Below, piece after piece: positions 16,553 through 25,722 of a stretch of DNA of 64,000 nt; position 1 is the stretch's first letter; each line of letters begins with the position of its first letter. The notes below the pieces were generated by a model, which was not told the DNA's origin, did not search any database, and was given only the letters and a program-made list of their open reading frames with translations. The translations under genes and the position numbers were made by a program. This DNA is from Ruegeria sp. TM1040 (GTDB taxonomy: Bacteria > Pseudomonadota > Alphaproteobacteria > Rhodobacterales > Rhodobacteraceae), in NCBI RefSeq assembly GCF_000014065.1, contig NC_008044.1:2627501-2691500 (forward strand), read 5' to 3'.

Positions 16553-18001
16553 CTACTGCGCCGCAATCGCGACGTTGCGCCGGCTCTGCGTGGTTGACAG
16601 CGGAAAGACCTTTGCCGGGTTCAACAGCCACTTCGGGTCAAACACATCCTTCACGCGCAACTGGGCTTCGATGTCAGCAAGTGCATATTGATGCAGCATC
16701 AGATCTCGCTTTTCGATCCCAACGCCGTGTTCGCCGGTCAGACACCCCCCGACCTCGACACAGAGCTTCAGGATCTCGGCCCCGAAGGCTTCGCACAGCT
16801 CCAGATCACCGGGTTTGTTGGCATCAAACAGGATCAGCGGGTGCATGTTGCCATCCCCTGCGTGAAACACGTTTGCCACTTTCAGGCCGAACTCCGCGCT
16901 CATCTCCCCGATGCGACGCAGAACCTGCGGCAGGGCAGAAACGGGAATCGTCCCATCAAGACACATGTAGTCGTTGATCTGTCCCATCGCACCAAACGCG
17001 GATTTGCGTCCAAGCCAGATGCGCGCGGCTTCCTCGGAATCCCCCGCTTCGCGCAACTCCACCGGGTTGTGGCGCCGCGCGATCTCGGTGATGAGCTTCA
17101 GCTGATGGTCGATTTCTGCTTCTGACCCTTCGACTTCGATGATCAGCAAAGCTTCGCACATCGGATAGCCCGCTTTGGCAAACGCTTCGCAGGCTTCAAT
17201 GCAAGGACGGTCCATGAACTCAATCGCCACCGGCAGAACGCCCGCTTTGATGATATCAGAAACACAGGCCCCAGCGACTTCATTGCTGTCAAAGGCCACA
17301 AGCACGGGCCGCGCCCCTTCGGGTTTGCGCAAAATCCGGAGGGTGGCTTCGGTCACCACGCCCAGCTGCCCCTCACTGCCGCAGATCACCCCGAGGAGAT
17401 CAAGCCCACCGGCATCCAGATGCGCGCCACCTATTTCGACAACCGTTCCGTCCATCATCACCATGGTGACCCCAAGAAGGTTGTTGGTCGTCACCCCGTA
17501 TTTGAGACAATGCGCCCCACCGGAATTCATTGCGATGTTGCCAGCAATCGCACAGGCGAGCTGTGAAGAGGGGTCAGGCGCATAAAAGAAATCCTCTTCT
17601 TCCACGGCGCCGGACACCGACAGGTTGGTGCGCCCGGTCTGAACACGGATGACACGATTGTCGTAGTCCGTCTCCAGCACCTCGTTCATCCGCGCCACCC
17701 CGAGGATTACGCAGTCTGCGGTAGGCAATGCGCCCCCCGCCAGCGATGTTCCAGCTCCACGCGGTACAACGGGTACATTCATCTGGTGACATATCCGCAG
17801 AACGTCTGACACTTCCTGAGTAGAGCGCGGCAGAACCGCCAGCATCGGCGGACATTTATAGGCCGTCAGCGCGTCACACTCATACGCGCGTGTCTCTGCT
17901 TCATCCGAAATCAGCGCATCCTTTGGCAACACCTGTTGCAGGCGCTGCAAAAGCTCTGCCTTCAAGGACAGGATGGCGGCATTGGGGGGTGGCATCTCCA
18001 T
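16553..18001 (-). CDS. glcD: Glycolate oxidase FAD-linked subunit GlcD
   Basis: The 482-residue protein has an FAD_binding_4 domain with VVPRGAGTSLAGGALP near residue 78 and QLACAIAGNIAMNSGGAHC near residue 147. The FAD-linked oxidase C-terminal domain contains NVFHAGDGNMHPLILFD near residue 380 and GCLTGEHGVGIEKRD near residue 425. This is the catalytic flavoprotein of glycolate dehydrogenase. It heads the operon glcD-glcE-glcF. AGGAGAG precedes the ATG. A 21-bp palindrome (18016-18036) sits directly upstream of the ribosome-binding site and probably controls the operon. No GntR or LysR regulator gene lies beside it. Marine roseobacters commonly use such operons to consume algal glycolate. 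Confidence 0.95.
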   Translation of the reverse strand: MEMPPPNAAILSLKAELLQRLQQVLPKDALISDEAETRAYECDALTAYKCPPMLAVLPRSTQEVSDVLRICHQMNVPVVPRGAGTSLAGGALPTADCVILGVARMNEVLETDYDNRVIRVQTGRTNLSVSGAVEEEDFFYAPDPSSQLACAIAGNIAMNSGGAHCLKYGVTTNNLLGVTMVMMDGTVVEIGGAHLDAGGLDLLGVICGSEGQLGVVTEATLRILRKPEGARPVLVAFDSNEVAGACVSDIIKAGVLPVAIEFMDRPCIEACEAFAKAGYPMCEALLIIEVEGSEAEIDHQLKLITEIARRHNPVELREAGDSEEAARIWLGRKSAFGAMGQINDYMCLDGTIPVSALPQVLRRIGEMSAEFGLKVANVFHAGDGNMHPLILFDANKPGDLELCEAFGAEILKLCVEVGGCLTGEHGVGIEKRDLMLHQYALADIEAQLRVKDVFDPKWLLNPAKVFPLSTTQSRRNVAIAAQ

Positions 18002-18015
18002 GCGGGCTCTCCTCT

Positions 18016-18036
18016 TTGGTAAAATAATATTACCAA
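18016..18036. promoter_or_regulatory. Palindromic operator candidate upstream of glcD
   Basis: TTGGTAA and TTACCAA form perfect 7-bp arms around the AT-only spacer AATAATA. The site lies 15 bp upstream of the glcD start, where a bound repressor would block the operon. TTGGT/ACCAA half-sites are typical of FadR-branch GntR regulators such as PdhR and LldR, although those usually have shorter spacers. Confidence 0.6.
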
Positions 18037-18082
18037 TCTATCACCTCTGGCAAGGCTGAACTGACTAAGCTAGGGTCGCCCT

Positions 18083-18805
18083 ATGATTTGGATCGAGCGC
18101 CTGAGCCAGTTTTCTACGTGGGATTTCATAAGCCTGGCCTGCTATTTGCTGGGCTGGCTCTGGATTGGCTGGCGCATCGAAAATCCCAGCAAATCGCGCC
18201 CGTCCGTCTCGATCCTGATGGCAGATTTTCGACGCGAGTGGATGAAAGAGATGGTGACGCGCTCGCCCCGGATATTTGATTCGCAAGTCATCTCCTCCCT
18301 GCGCCAAGCCACGGCATTCTTCGCGTCGGCCACCATGCTCGCGCTTGGGGCGGGGCTTGCGCTCATTGGCAACACAGATCAGCTTGCAGGTGTTGCGCAG
18401 GATCTGGCACTCGGGCAAACCCCGGATTTTGTCTGGGAGATCAAGATCATCCTCGTTCTGGCTGCGCTCACCAATGCGTTTCTCTCTTTTGTCTGGTCGC
18501 ATCGGCTCTTTGGCTATTGTTCGGTGCTGATGGCCGCCGTCCCCAATGAACCGAGCGACCCCCGTGCCTATCCGCGCGCCTGCCAAGCCGCAGAGATCAA
18601 CATCACTGCCGCGCGCAGCTTCAATCGCGGTCTGCGCGCCACGTATTTTTCACTGGCCGGACTGGCATGGCTGGTGAGCGCCGAAGCCCTCATTATCGCC
18701 ACGGTCATCACGCTGGCCGTGCTCTACAGGCGAGAGTTCATTTCCCGGTCACGTCGCATCCTGATGCAATCAAAACCCGAAACCACGTCGCCCACCGAAT
18801 TGTGA
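18083..18805 (+). CDS. DUF599 family membrane protein
   Basis: The 240-residue protein has about four hydrophobic segments (near residues 13-32, 75-95, 117-137 and 195-220). The stretches SRPSVSILMADFRREWM and PRACQAAEINITAARSFNRGLRATYF are typical of the DUF599 (YGGT-unrelated) family. The family has no established function. It is divergent from glcD across 81 bp, so the operator there could also affect it. A small secreted protein gene follows after 35 bp on the same strand and may be co-transcribed. Confidence 0.85.
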   Translation: MIWIERLSQFSTWDFISLACYLLGWLWIGWRIENPSKSRPSVSILMADFRREWMKEMVTRSPRIFDSQVISSLRQATAFFASATMLALGAGLALIGNTDQLAGVAQDLALGQTPDFVWEIKIILVLAALTNAFLSFVWSHRLFGYCSVLMAAVPNEPSDPRAYPRACQAAEINITAARSFNRGLRATYFSLAGLAWLVSAEALIIATVITLAVLYRREFISRSRRILMQSKPETTSPTEL

Positions 18806-18840
18806 CCTGCACAGGTCGCAACATCGGCTAGACTGGCCCC

Positions 18841-19200
18841 ATGCTGAGATATGTCCTGATCCCGTTCTTGGGCCTGGCCGGCCCATTTGCTGCCCATGCT
18901 GCAGATCCCGTCATCGAACAGGCGACCGCAGAGCCGAGCGGCGACACGTGGCGTTTTTCAGTTACGATCTCCCACCCCGATACCGGTTGGGAGCATTACG
19001 CGGACGGTTGGCGCGTGCTTGATATGGCGGGTAACGAACTCGGGCTGCGCGTGCTGGCCCATCCGCATGTGAATGAGCAACCCTTCACACGATCGCTTGC
19101 AGGTGTACGTCTTCCTGCGGGCACCACACAGGTGCAAATTCAGGCACGCTGCAATCTCGACGGATGGGCTGCCACAACAACCGTGATCGACCTGCACTGA
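18841..19200 (+). CDS. Small secreted hypothetical protein
   Basis: The 119-residue product has a signal peptide ending near AHAADP and a mature domain of about 98 residues without cysteine pairs apart from one C near the end. The pattern of alternating beta-strand-like segments (WRFSVTISHPDTGWEHYADGW, TTQVQIQARCNLDGW) suggests a small immunoglobulin-like or lipocalin-like fold. I do not recognise a named family. It follows the DUF599 gene by 35 bp and is convergent with rlmH. Its role is unknown, probably periplasmic. Confidence 0.75.
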   Translation: MLRYVLIPFLGLAGPFAAHAADPVIEQATAEPSGDTWRFSVTISHPDTGWEHYADGWRVLDMAGNELGLRVLAHPHVNEQPFTRSLAGVRLPAGTTQVQIQARCNLDGWAATTTVIDLH

Positions 19201-19205
19201 CCAGA

Positions 19206-19676
19206 TCAGACCCGGTGATAGGGACTGCCCGAGAGGATCGTGGCGGAGCGATAGACCTGCTCAGCCAGCATCAGGCGCACCATCATGTGTGGCCAGACCA
19301 TCTTGCCAAAGGAAATCGAAAAATCCGCTTCGGCGCGCAACGAGGGGTCGATTCCATCGGCACCACCGATGACAAAGGCCAGGTCCTGCCGCCCCATGTC
19401 GCGCCACCCTGCAAGCTTCTCGGCAAAATCCGGCGAGGATATGACCTTCCCCCGCTCATCCAAGGTGCAGATCAGCGCCCCTTTGGGCAGTGCCTTGCGC
19501 AGCAGATCCGCTTCGGCGCCCATCCCTGCGTTTTTCTTGTCTTCGACCTCAATCACCCTGGCCGGGCCAAGACCCAGAGCGCGCCCGCTGCGGTCAAACC
19601 GCTGCAGATAGTCATCAATCAACGTCTTTTCCGGCCCAGCGCGCAGACGCCCGACCGCGCAGATATGTACGCGCAT
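19206..19676 (-). CDS. rlmH: 23S rRNA (pseudouridine1915-N3)-methyltransferase RlmH
   Basis: The 156-residue protein is the usual length for this SPOUT methyltransferase. It shows AVGRLRAGPE at the N-terminus, LDERGKVISSPDFAEKL in the middle, the SAM-binding knot segment FVIGGADGI near residue 102, and LAEQVYRSATILSGSPYHR at the C-terminus. RlmH methylates pseudouridine 1915 in helix 69 of 23S rRNA on 70S ribosomes. It follows rsfS on the same strand after 129 bp, the common bacterial rsfS-rlmH order. Confidence 0.96.
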   Translation of the reverse strand: MRVHICAVGRLRAGPEKTLIDDYLQRFDRSGRALGLGPARVIEVEDKKNAGMGAEADLLRKALPKGALICTLDERGKVISSPDFAEKLAGWRDMGRQDLAFVIGGADGIDPSLRAEADFSISFGKMVWPHMMVRLMLAEQVYRSATILSGSPYHRV

Positions 19677-19805
19677 TCAAAATCCGATGTTAGGAGAGCT
19701 CTGCGCATGCAGGATGCATCACGCGAGAGGATAAATTGAACGGGCCGTGTGACCTGCTCGGGTCAGGCGAGGCCCGACCCGCAACATGTCACTGCGGAAC
19801 CCGTG

Positions 19806-20165
19806 TCAGCTAGCGACAGCGCCAGCGGGCAGCCACATCTTCTCGATCTGGTAGAAGTCGCGCACTTCGGGACGGAAGATATGCACGATCACATCACCGG
19901 TGTCGATCAGAACCCAGTCACCTGCATCCTTGCCTTCGACTTTACAGGCGACGCCGAATTCATGCTTCAGCTTCTCAGTCAGTTTTTCGGACATTGCCGC
20001 AACCTGACGGGTCGAGCGGCCAGAGGCCACGACCATATAGTCACCGATGGAGGTCTTGCCGCGCAGGTCGATCTGCGTGACGTCCTCGGCCTTGTCTTCA
20101 TCGAGAGAGGAAAGGATGCGCTCCAGCAGATCCTCGCTGGAGAATTGGGTTGCGGACGCTGCCAT
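19806..20165 (-). CDS. rsfS: Ribosome silencing factor RsfS
   Basis: The 119-residue protein has the RsfS/Iojap signature: LDEDKAEDVTQIDLRGKTSIGDYMVVASGRS, KVEGKDAGDWVLIDTGDVIVHIF and VRDFYQIEKMWLP (quoted in pieces from residues about 18-115). It binds ribosomal protein uL14 and blocks subunit joining when nutrients are scarce. The ATG at 20165 has GGAG about 8 nt upstream; a GTG at 20168 is an alternative. An 18-codon reading frame with AAGGAGG ends in TGATG overlapping this start. The gene is upstream of rlmH. Confidence 0.93.
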   Translation of the reverse strand: MAASATQFSSEDLLERILSSLDEDKAEDVTQIDLRGKTSIGDYMVVASGRSTRQVAAMSEKLTEKLKHEFGVACKVEGKDAGDWVLIDTGDVIVHIFRPEVRDFYQIEKMWLPAGAVAS

Positions 20166-20221
20166 CACGGCTGCTCCGGACGGGGCGGCGACGGCCGCCT
20201 GAGGTTGGGGTGCCAGGACAT
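20165..20221 (-). other. Possible 18-codon leader ORF overlapping rsfS start
   Basis: An ATG at 20221 follows AAGGAGGACA and opens an 18-residue frame (MSWHPNLRRPSPPRPEQP). Its TGA overlaps the rsfS ATG as TGATG, a classic coupling arrangement. The rsfS frame itself is also open upstream without an ATG. It could be a coupling leader or chance. Confidence 0.3.
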
Positions 20222-20295
20222 TGTCCTCCTTGCTGCGCGCCGTCAGACCCCCGGCGCTGGGGTCGTCTCAAATGTAGCAACTGCGCCGCGCCTTT

Positions 20296-21723
20296 TCAAT
20301 CAAGCTTCGGGGCTGCACCGCGCGACTGTGTCGCGCGCTCCGCATTGCCCTGCTCCTCGCCCTCGACGTCACCCTTAGGCCCCATACGCCCTTCGGCCAT
20401 CTCGACAGCCAGACTATTGTTTAACAGGCGCAATTCCCGCTGCGGGAAGGGGATCGAAACCCCCTCGGCCTTGAAGGCGTCCCAAAGCGCGAGAAACACA
20501 TTGCCGCGAATATTCGTAAGTCCGCCCGTTGGATCCGCGATCCAGAAGCGCAGGATGTAATCGACGCTGCTGTCCCCGAATCCAACGATATGACAGACCG
20601 GCCGCATACCATCGCGATCCAGCACGCGGTCCACGGTCATCGTCGCAGCAATAGCCACTTTGCGCACCAAATGGGGATCGTCATCATAGCTTGTGCCAAA
20701 GTGAATATCGAGCCGCACATAGCGGTTGGAATGCGACCAGTTCACCACTTGCGAGGTAATCAGATCCTCGTTCGGGATCAGGTACTCCTTGCCATCCCGC
20801 GTCACCACAGAGACGTAGCGCGCGCCCAGGGCATTGATCCAACCAAAGGTCTCTCCAAGGGAAATCACATCTCCCGGCTTAATCGAGCGATCCATCAAGA
20901 TGATGATGCCTGAGACCAGGTTGGAGACGACTTTTTGCAAGCCAAAACCAATCCCGACGCCCACCGCCCCCGACAGGACGGCCAGCCCCGTGAGATCAAA
21001 CCCGATGGAGCGGATCACAATCACAAATGCGATCCCGTACAAAAGCACCTGCACCGCCTTGCCGGCGAGCACCTTCATGGAGGGCGACAGATCCTCGTTG
21101 CCGCTGAGGCCACGCTCAGCCAGAGCAGAGCCCATGCGCGCAAATGTAAGCAAAGCGGTCGCCAACACCAGAGCCTTGAGCACAACCAGCAGCGAGAGAT
21201 GGAAGGACCCAATATCAAAGGCGGTGGAATCGAGAACCCGCGCGGTATCATCCACCAGGTTGAAGACTGCAAGCGTTGCGTAGATCCACAAGAGCCAAGA
21301 GGCGAGTTTGCGCAGGGTTGGGTTGGCAATAAAGCGCGCCATCAGCGCAATCACCAGCCACGCGGTCGCCAGTTTTGCAACCGCCCCGATAAGATAGCTG
21401 CGGGAGGGCCATGTCACCTCTTGCATGACCGCGAAGACCACCCAAGAAAAAACAGTGAAATAGATCAGCGACAGCCGCCTGAGCACTTGCACGGCCAGGC
21501 GAAGGCGCCACTTTGGCCAGCCCTCACGCGACCGCGCCCAAGCTTCCCAGCGCCCTTGGGTCAGCTTTCGCATCAGGATCGACGCCAGAACCAGAGCGAT
21601 CACGATCAACACCTGGTACTGCCGCCACCCCGGGGTGAGCGCGATTTCCCAATAGTCTTGCGCCAGTTCCAAAAGGTAATCCAACGTGCCCTGTACCTCT
21701 TCGGGTAGAATGTCTTGCTCCAT
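20296..21723 (-). CDS. Mechanosensitive ion channel, MscS family
   Basis: The 475-residue protein has several membrane helices in the first 270 residues, then the MscS core with pore helix VGVGIGFGLQKVVSNLVSG near residue 275 and the beta domain beginning RSIKPGDVISLGETFGWINALG. A hydrophilic C-terminal tail of about 45 residues is rich in charged residues. It should open on membrane tension during osmotic downshock. The start at 21723 has AGGAGGACAGGA upstream; a longer reading to 21861 adds unrelated sequence. It is separated from rsfS by 130 bp and faces leuC divergently. Confidence 0.9.
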   Translation of the reverse strand: MEQDILPEEVQGTLDYLLELAQDYWEIALTPGWRQYQVLIVIALVLASILMRKLTQGRWEAWARSREGWPKWRLRLAVQVLRRLSLIYFTVFSWVVFAVMQEVTWPSRSYLIGAVAKLATAWLVIALMARFIANPTLRKLASWLLWIYATLAVFNLVDDTARVLDSTAFDIGSFHLSLLVVLKALVLATALLTFARMGSALAERGLSGNEDLSPSMKVLAGKAVQVLLYGIAFVIVIRSIGFDLTGLAVLSGAVGVGIGFGLQKVVSNLVSGIIILMDRSIKPGDVISLGETFGWINALGARYVSVVTRDGKEYLIPNEDLITSQVVNWSHSNRYVRLDIHFGTSYDDDPHLVRKVAIAATMTVDRVLDRDGMRPVCHIVGFGDSSVDYILRFWIADPTGGLTNIRGNVFLALWDAFKAEGVSIPFPQRELRLLNNSLAVEMAEGRMGPKGDVEGEEQGNAERATQSRGAAPKLD

Positions 21724-21840
21724 TCCTGTCCTCCTTCGCACCAGCATGTGCCGCAGTTGGGGCACTCTGCAAGGGGAACTGCCTGTCTTGTGATCGGACT
21801 GCACGGAGAACGAATCTTGATTGTCGCGAGGTGTGGATAT

Positions 21841-21951
21841 ATGCCACTGAGCATGACTCACGTATTGGCTCAGACGATTGCCCTTCAGGACCGCGCGCGA
21901 CTGCGTGAACGGTTCTTTGGTGCCGCCCGCACGGTTCTTGCGCGCCTATAA
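21841..21951 (+). CDS. Possible 36-residue basic peptide upstream of leuC
   Basis: An ATG at 21841 with GAGGTG 7 nt upstream opens a 36-residue frame ending 56 bp before leuC. The peptide is arginine-rich ([21 protein letters not shown]) and would form an amphipathic helix. It contains only three leucines spread apart and no leucine run, so it is not an obvious leu attenuator leader. I do not recognise it. It may be a real microprotein or chance. Confidence 0.4.
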   Translation: MPLSMTHVLAQTIALQDRARLRERFFGAARTVLARL

Positions 21952-22007
21952 GCTGCGCAGCCAGACCAGTTTCGCCAGCACATTTACCCACATACGGGAG
22001 AGGACCG

Positions 22008-23411
22008 ATGTCCCCCAAAACACTCTATGACAAGATCTGGGATGCGCATGTCGCGCAAGAAGCCGAAGACGGCACCTGTCTGCTTTATATCGACCGTCAC
22101 CTCGTTCACGAGGTGACAAGCCCGCAAGCCTTTGAAGGGCTGCGCATGGCAGGTCGCAAGGTGCACGCGCCAGAGAAAACCATCGCGGTGCCAGATCACA
22201 ACGTCCCCACCACTGCAGGACGCGAAAACCCCGACCAGATGCCGGAGGACAGCCGCATCCAGGTAGCCGCCCTTGACACCAACGCGCGTGAGTTCGGCGT
22301 GCATTACTATCCGGTGACCGACATCCGCCAGGGTATCGTGCACATCGTCGGCCCCGAGCAAGGCTGGACCCTGCCCGGTATGACCGTGGTCTGTGGCGAC
22401 AGCCACACCGCGACCCACGGTGCCTTTGGCGCGCTGGCGCATGGCATTGGCACCTCGGAGGTGGAGCATGTGCTTGCCACCCAGACGCTGATCCAGAAGA
22501 AGTCCAAGAACATGAAGGTCGAGATCACCGGCAAGCTGTCGCCGGGCGTGACCGCCAAGGACATCGTTCTGACCATCATTGGCGAAACCGGCACCGGTGG
22601 CGGCACTGGCTATGTCATCGAGTATTGCGGTGAAGCGATCCGCGATCTGTCGATGGAAGGCCGCATGACAATCTGCAACATGGCCATTGAGGGCGGCGCA
22701 CGCGCCGGCCTGATCGCGCCCGACGAGACCACCTTTGAATACGTCAAAGGCCGCCCGCATGCCCCCAAAGGCGCGCAGTGGGAAGCCGCCGTGAACTGGT
22801 GGAAAACGCTCTACTCTGACGACGACGCCCATTGGGACAAGATTGTGACCATCCGCGGCGAAGACATCGCGCCGACCGTCACATGGGGCACCAGCCCCGA
22901 AGACGCGCTGCCGATCACCGCAACCGTCCCCGCCCCCGAGGATTTCACTGGTGGCAAAGTCGAGGCCGCGCGCCGCGCGCTTGACTACATGGGCCTCACC
23001 CCCGGGATGAAGCTGTCGGACATCGAGATCGACACCGTGTTCATCGGCTCCTGCACCAACGGCCGCATCGAAGATCTGCGCGCCGCTGCGGATGTAGTCA
23101 AAGGCAAGAAGATCAAGGACGGCATGCGCGCCATGGTGGTTCCGGGTTCCGGCCTCGTGCGCGCCCAGGCAGAAGAAGAGGGCCTTGCCGAGATCTTCAA
23201 GGATGCCGGTTTCGAATGGCGTCTGGCGGGCTGCTCCATGTGTCTGGCAATGAACCCCGACCAGCTGAGCGAGGGCGAGCGCTGCGCCTCCACCTCCAAC
23301 CGGAACTTTGAAGGCCGTCAGGGCTTTAAGGGACGCACGCACCTGGTGTCGCCAGCCATGGCCGCCGCTGCTGCCGTTACCGGCAAACTCACCGACGTTC
23401 GCGAGCTCTGA
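22008..23411 (+). CDS. leuC: 3-isopropylmalate dehydratase large subunit LeuC
   Basis: The 467-residue protein matches LeuC throughout: [32 protein letters not shown] near residue 125 (quoted loosely), the first cluster cysteine in [18 protein letters not shown] near residue 347, and the other two in [15 protein letters not shown] near residue 410. The three cysteines bind the [4Fe-4S] cluster. With LeuD it isomerises 2- to 3-isopropylmalate in leucine synthesis. GGAGAGGACCG precedes the ATG. leuD follows after 12 bp, forming a two-gene operon ending at a strong terminator. Confidence 0.97.
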   Translation: MSPKTLYDKIWDAHVAQEAEDGTCLLYIDRHLVHEVTSPQAFEGLRMAGRKVHAPEKTIAVPDHNVPTTAGRENPDQMPEDSRIQVAALDTNAREFGVHYYPVTDIRQGIVHIVGPEQGWTLPGMTVVCGDSHTATHGAFGALAHGIGTSEVEHVLATQTLIQKKSKNMKVEITGKLSPGVTAKDIVLTIIGETGTGGGTGYVIEYCGEAIRDLSMEGRMTICNMAIEGGARAGLIAPDETTFEYVKGRPHAPKGAQWEAAVNWWKTLYSDDDAHWDKIVTIRGEDIAPTVTWGTSPEDALPITATVPAPEDFTGGKVEAARRALDYMGLTPGMKLSDIEIDTVFIGSCTNGRIEDLRAAADVVKGKKIKDGMRAMVVPGSGLVRAQAEEEGLAEIFKDAGFEWRLAGCSMCLAMNPDQLSEGERCASTSNRNFEGRQGFKGRTHLVSPAMAAAAAVTGKLTDVREL

Positions 23412-23423
23412 AGGACAACACCC

Positions 23424-24029
23424 ATGGAAAAGTTCGAAACCTTCACCGGGATTGCGGCGCCAATGCCGCTGGTCAACATCGACACCGATATGATCATCCC
23501 CAAGCAGTTCCTGAAAACCATCAAACGCTCCGGCCTTGGTGTGCATGCCTTTGACGAGATGCGGTATGATCGGCAGGGCAACGAAGTGCCTGACTTCGTG
23601 CTGAACAAACCGGCCTACCGCGAGAGCTCCATCCTGGTGGCAGGCGACAACTTCGGTTGTGGTTCCTCGCGCGAGCACGCGCCTTGGGCACTGGCAGATT
23701 TCGGTATCAAAGTGGTGATCTCCACCTCTTTTGCCGACATCTTCTTCAACAACTGTTTCAAGAACGGCATGCTGCCGATCGTTCTGCCGCAGGAACAGGT
23801 CGACCTGCTGATGAAGGACGCGGAGAAGGGCGAAAACGCCCGCATGACCGTGGATCTTGAGGCTCAGGAGATAACCACCTCCGAGGGTGATGTGATCAAG
23901 TTTGACGTTGATCCTTTCCGCAAGCACTGCCTGATCAATGGCCTCGACGACATTGGTCTGACGCTTGAGAAAGCAGATGCGATCAAGGCATATGAAGAGC
24001 GCGCAGCGCAAGAGCGCCCCTGGGTCTGA
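23424..24029 (+). CDS. leuD: 3-isopropylmalate dehydratase small subunit LeuD
   Basis: The 201-residue protein has the aconitase swivel domain: [18 protein letters not shown] near residue 20, and [17 protein letters not shown] near residue 75. It pairs with LeuC to form the active isomerase for leucine biosynthesis. AAGGACAACACCC lies upstream of the ATG, 12 bp past the leuC stop codon. An intrinsic terminator follows the stop by 24 bp. Length is normal. Confidence 0.97.
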   Translation: MEKFETFTGIAAPMPLVNIDTDMIIPKQFLKTIKRSGLGVHAFDEMRYDRQGNEVPDFVLNKPAYRESSILVAGDNFGCGSSREHAPWALADFGIKVVISTSFADIFFNNCFKNGMLPIVLPQEQVDLLMKDAEKGENARMTVDLEAQEITTSEGDVIKFDVDPFRKHCLINGLDDIGLTLEKADAIKAYEERAAQERPWV

Positions 24030-24053
24030 GCCCAATGACATCTGAAAGTTAGA

Positions 24054-24083
24054 AAAGGCCGCCCTGAATGGGGCGGCCTTTTG
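24054..24083 (+). terminator. Rho-independent terminator of leuCD
   Basis: An 11-bp perfect stem (AAAGGCCGCCC with GGGCGGCCTTT) with a 6-nt loop runs into TTTTG. It could also stop transcripts from the opposite strand. Confidence 0.88.
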
Positions 24084-24127
24084 TTTGGATAATGTGTTGA
24101 ACGCACTCTTGATCGCGGCGAAACTGC

Positions 24128-24427
24128 CTAACGGTTCCTAGACCTCTCAAGCAGCTTTCGGCTCTTTTGATTTTGCACCTGAAGCGCAGAAACGTCATCG
24201 GCGCGCTGGCGTCTGCCCCGAAATGCCGAGAAAGCAAAAATACCGACCGGAATTGCGATCACAACTAGATACACTGCCGCAACCCAGACAGGCATGAGTT
24301 TGACACAGAGCACGAACCCGATGAATGAGGCCATCTCAATCACAAGGATCTGCCAATGCCTCATTCTACGCGAAAGCGCGGCACACCAGTCGATGTACCG
24401 CGCCAGATACAAGCCGATTAGAAACAC
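24128..24427 (-). CDS. Small two-helix membrane protein coupled to pheS
   Basis: The 99-residue frame starts with GTG at 24427, directly after the pheS TAA (TAAGTG), so it would be read by re-initiating ribosomes. It has two hydrophobic helices (VIEMASFIGFVLCVKL near residue 30 and VAAVYLVVIAIPVGIFAF near residue 49) and a basic, glutamine-rich tail. No family is recognised. The position and helices support a real gene, but codon and homology evidence were not available. Confidence 0.5.
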   Translation of the reverse strand: MFLIGLYLARYIDWCAALSRRMRHWQILVIEMASFIGFVLCVKLMPVWVAAVYLVVIAIPVGIFAFSAFRGRRQRADDVSALQVQNQKSRKLLERSRNR

Positions 24428-25501
24428 TTAGCGGCTCAGGCCGCCATGCAGTGTCGGCACGTCCAGACAGCTGAAGCCATAGTGACGCAACCAGCGCAGG
24501 TCGCTCTCAAAGAAGGCGCGCAGATCTGGGATTCCGTATTTCAGCATCGCCAGCCGGTCGATCCCGATGCCAAAGGCAAAGCCTTGATACTTTTCGGGGT
24601 CGATCCCGCCAGCGGCGATCACCTTCGGATGCACCATGCCGGAACCGAGAATTTCAAGCCAGTCGTCGCCTTCGCCGATCTTCAGCTGACCATTGTCCCA
24701 GCTGCAGCGGATGTCGACCTCTGCGGAGGGCTCCGTGAAGGGGAAGTGCGACGCGCGGAAACGCAGCTCAACCTCGTCCACTTCAAAGAAGCTCTTCACG
24801 AACTCCTCCAGAACCCATTTGAGGTTCGCCATGGAGATGTTTTCGTCCAGCGCCAGCCCTTCGACCTGATGGAACATCGGGGTGTGGGTCTGATCATAGT
24901 CGGCGCGGTAGACGCCACCGGGACATATGATGCGCAAGGGCGCGCCCAGTTTCTCCATCGAGCGGATCTGAACGGGGCTTGTGTGCGTGCGCAGTACATG
25001 CGGCGGGCGATCATCGCCCTCGGCGCGGTGCATGTAGAACGTGTCCATCTCGGCACGGGCCGGGTGATGGCCGGGGATATTCAGCGCATCAAAGTTGTAC
25101 CAGTCGGTATCAACCCGCGGGCCTTCCTGAGCGGAGAACCCCATTTCCGCAAAGATCGCAGTCAGCTCCTCGGACGCCTGAGAAATCGGGTGGATCGACC
25201 CTTGGCGGCGCGGACGCGTTGGCAGCGTCACATCGAGCCACTCCGAGCGCAGACGCTCATCCAGGGCCGCATCGCCAAGCGCTGCCTTCTTGGCCGCCAG
25301 CGCCGCGTTGATCTCATCCTTGAGCGCATTCAGCGCCGGGCCGGCCACCTGGCGCTCTTCCGGTGTCATCTTGCCCAATTCACGCATTTTGAGGGCGACT
25401 TCGCCCTTCTTGCCCACAGCCGCGAGGCGCACGGCCTCCAGCGCGTTTTCATCCGTGGCTTCGGCGATCTGGCCGAGGTATTTTGCTTTAAGATCGTCCA
25501 T
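24428..25501 (-). CDS. pheS: Phenylalanyl-tRNA synthetase alpha subunit PheS
   Basis: The 357-residue protein has the N-terminal coiled-coil region (about 1-90) and the class II catalytic core with [23 protein letters not shown] near residue 118, [11 protein letters not shown] near residue 170, [13 protein letters not shown] near residue 215, and GMVHPKVI plus [22 protein letters not shown] near residues 285-330. Motifs are given in parts. It charges tRNA-Phe together with PheT, which is not in the window. GAGGGGCCGTC lies before the ATG. It is divergent from the cyclase gene that interrupts the usual rplT-pheS neighbourhood. Confidence 0.97.
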   Translation of the reverse strand: MDDLKAKYLGQIAEATDENALEAVRLAAVGKKGEVALKMRELGKMTPEERQVAGPALNALKDEINAALAAKKAALGDAALDERLRSEWLDVTLPTRPRRQGSIHPISQASEELTAIFAEMGFSAQEGPRVDTDWYNFDALNIPGHHPARAEMDTFYMHRAEGDDRPPHVLRTHTSPVQIRSMEKLGAPLRIICPGGVYRADYDQTHTPMFHQVEGLALDENISMANLKWVLEEFVKSFFEVDEVELRFRASHFPFTEPSAEVDIRCSWDNGQLKIGEGDDWLEILGSGMVHPKVIAAGGIDPEKYQGFAFGIGIDRLAMLKYGIPDLRAFFESDLRWLRHYGFSCLDVPTLHGGLSR

Positions 25502-25722
25502 GACGGCCCCTCAAGTCTCGCTTTGATGTCCTGCTACCACACGAGGCGTCGAAAGCAAGCACCCGAGGCGCCGGAGCGACGACATAGCCCATTCCTGTCG
25601 CCCTGCGTCTACGATTGCCCCCTCATTGTCGCCAAAGCTGTGCTGTCATTGGAAACCGCAAACCCCTTGCATGCGGCGGCGCGAAAGCCCACTTTGGGCC
25701 TGTATTCATTTGGGCCCTTGCT

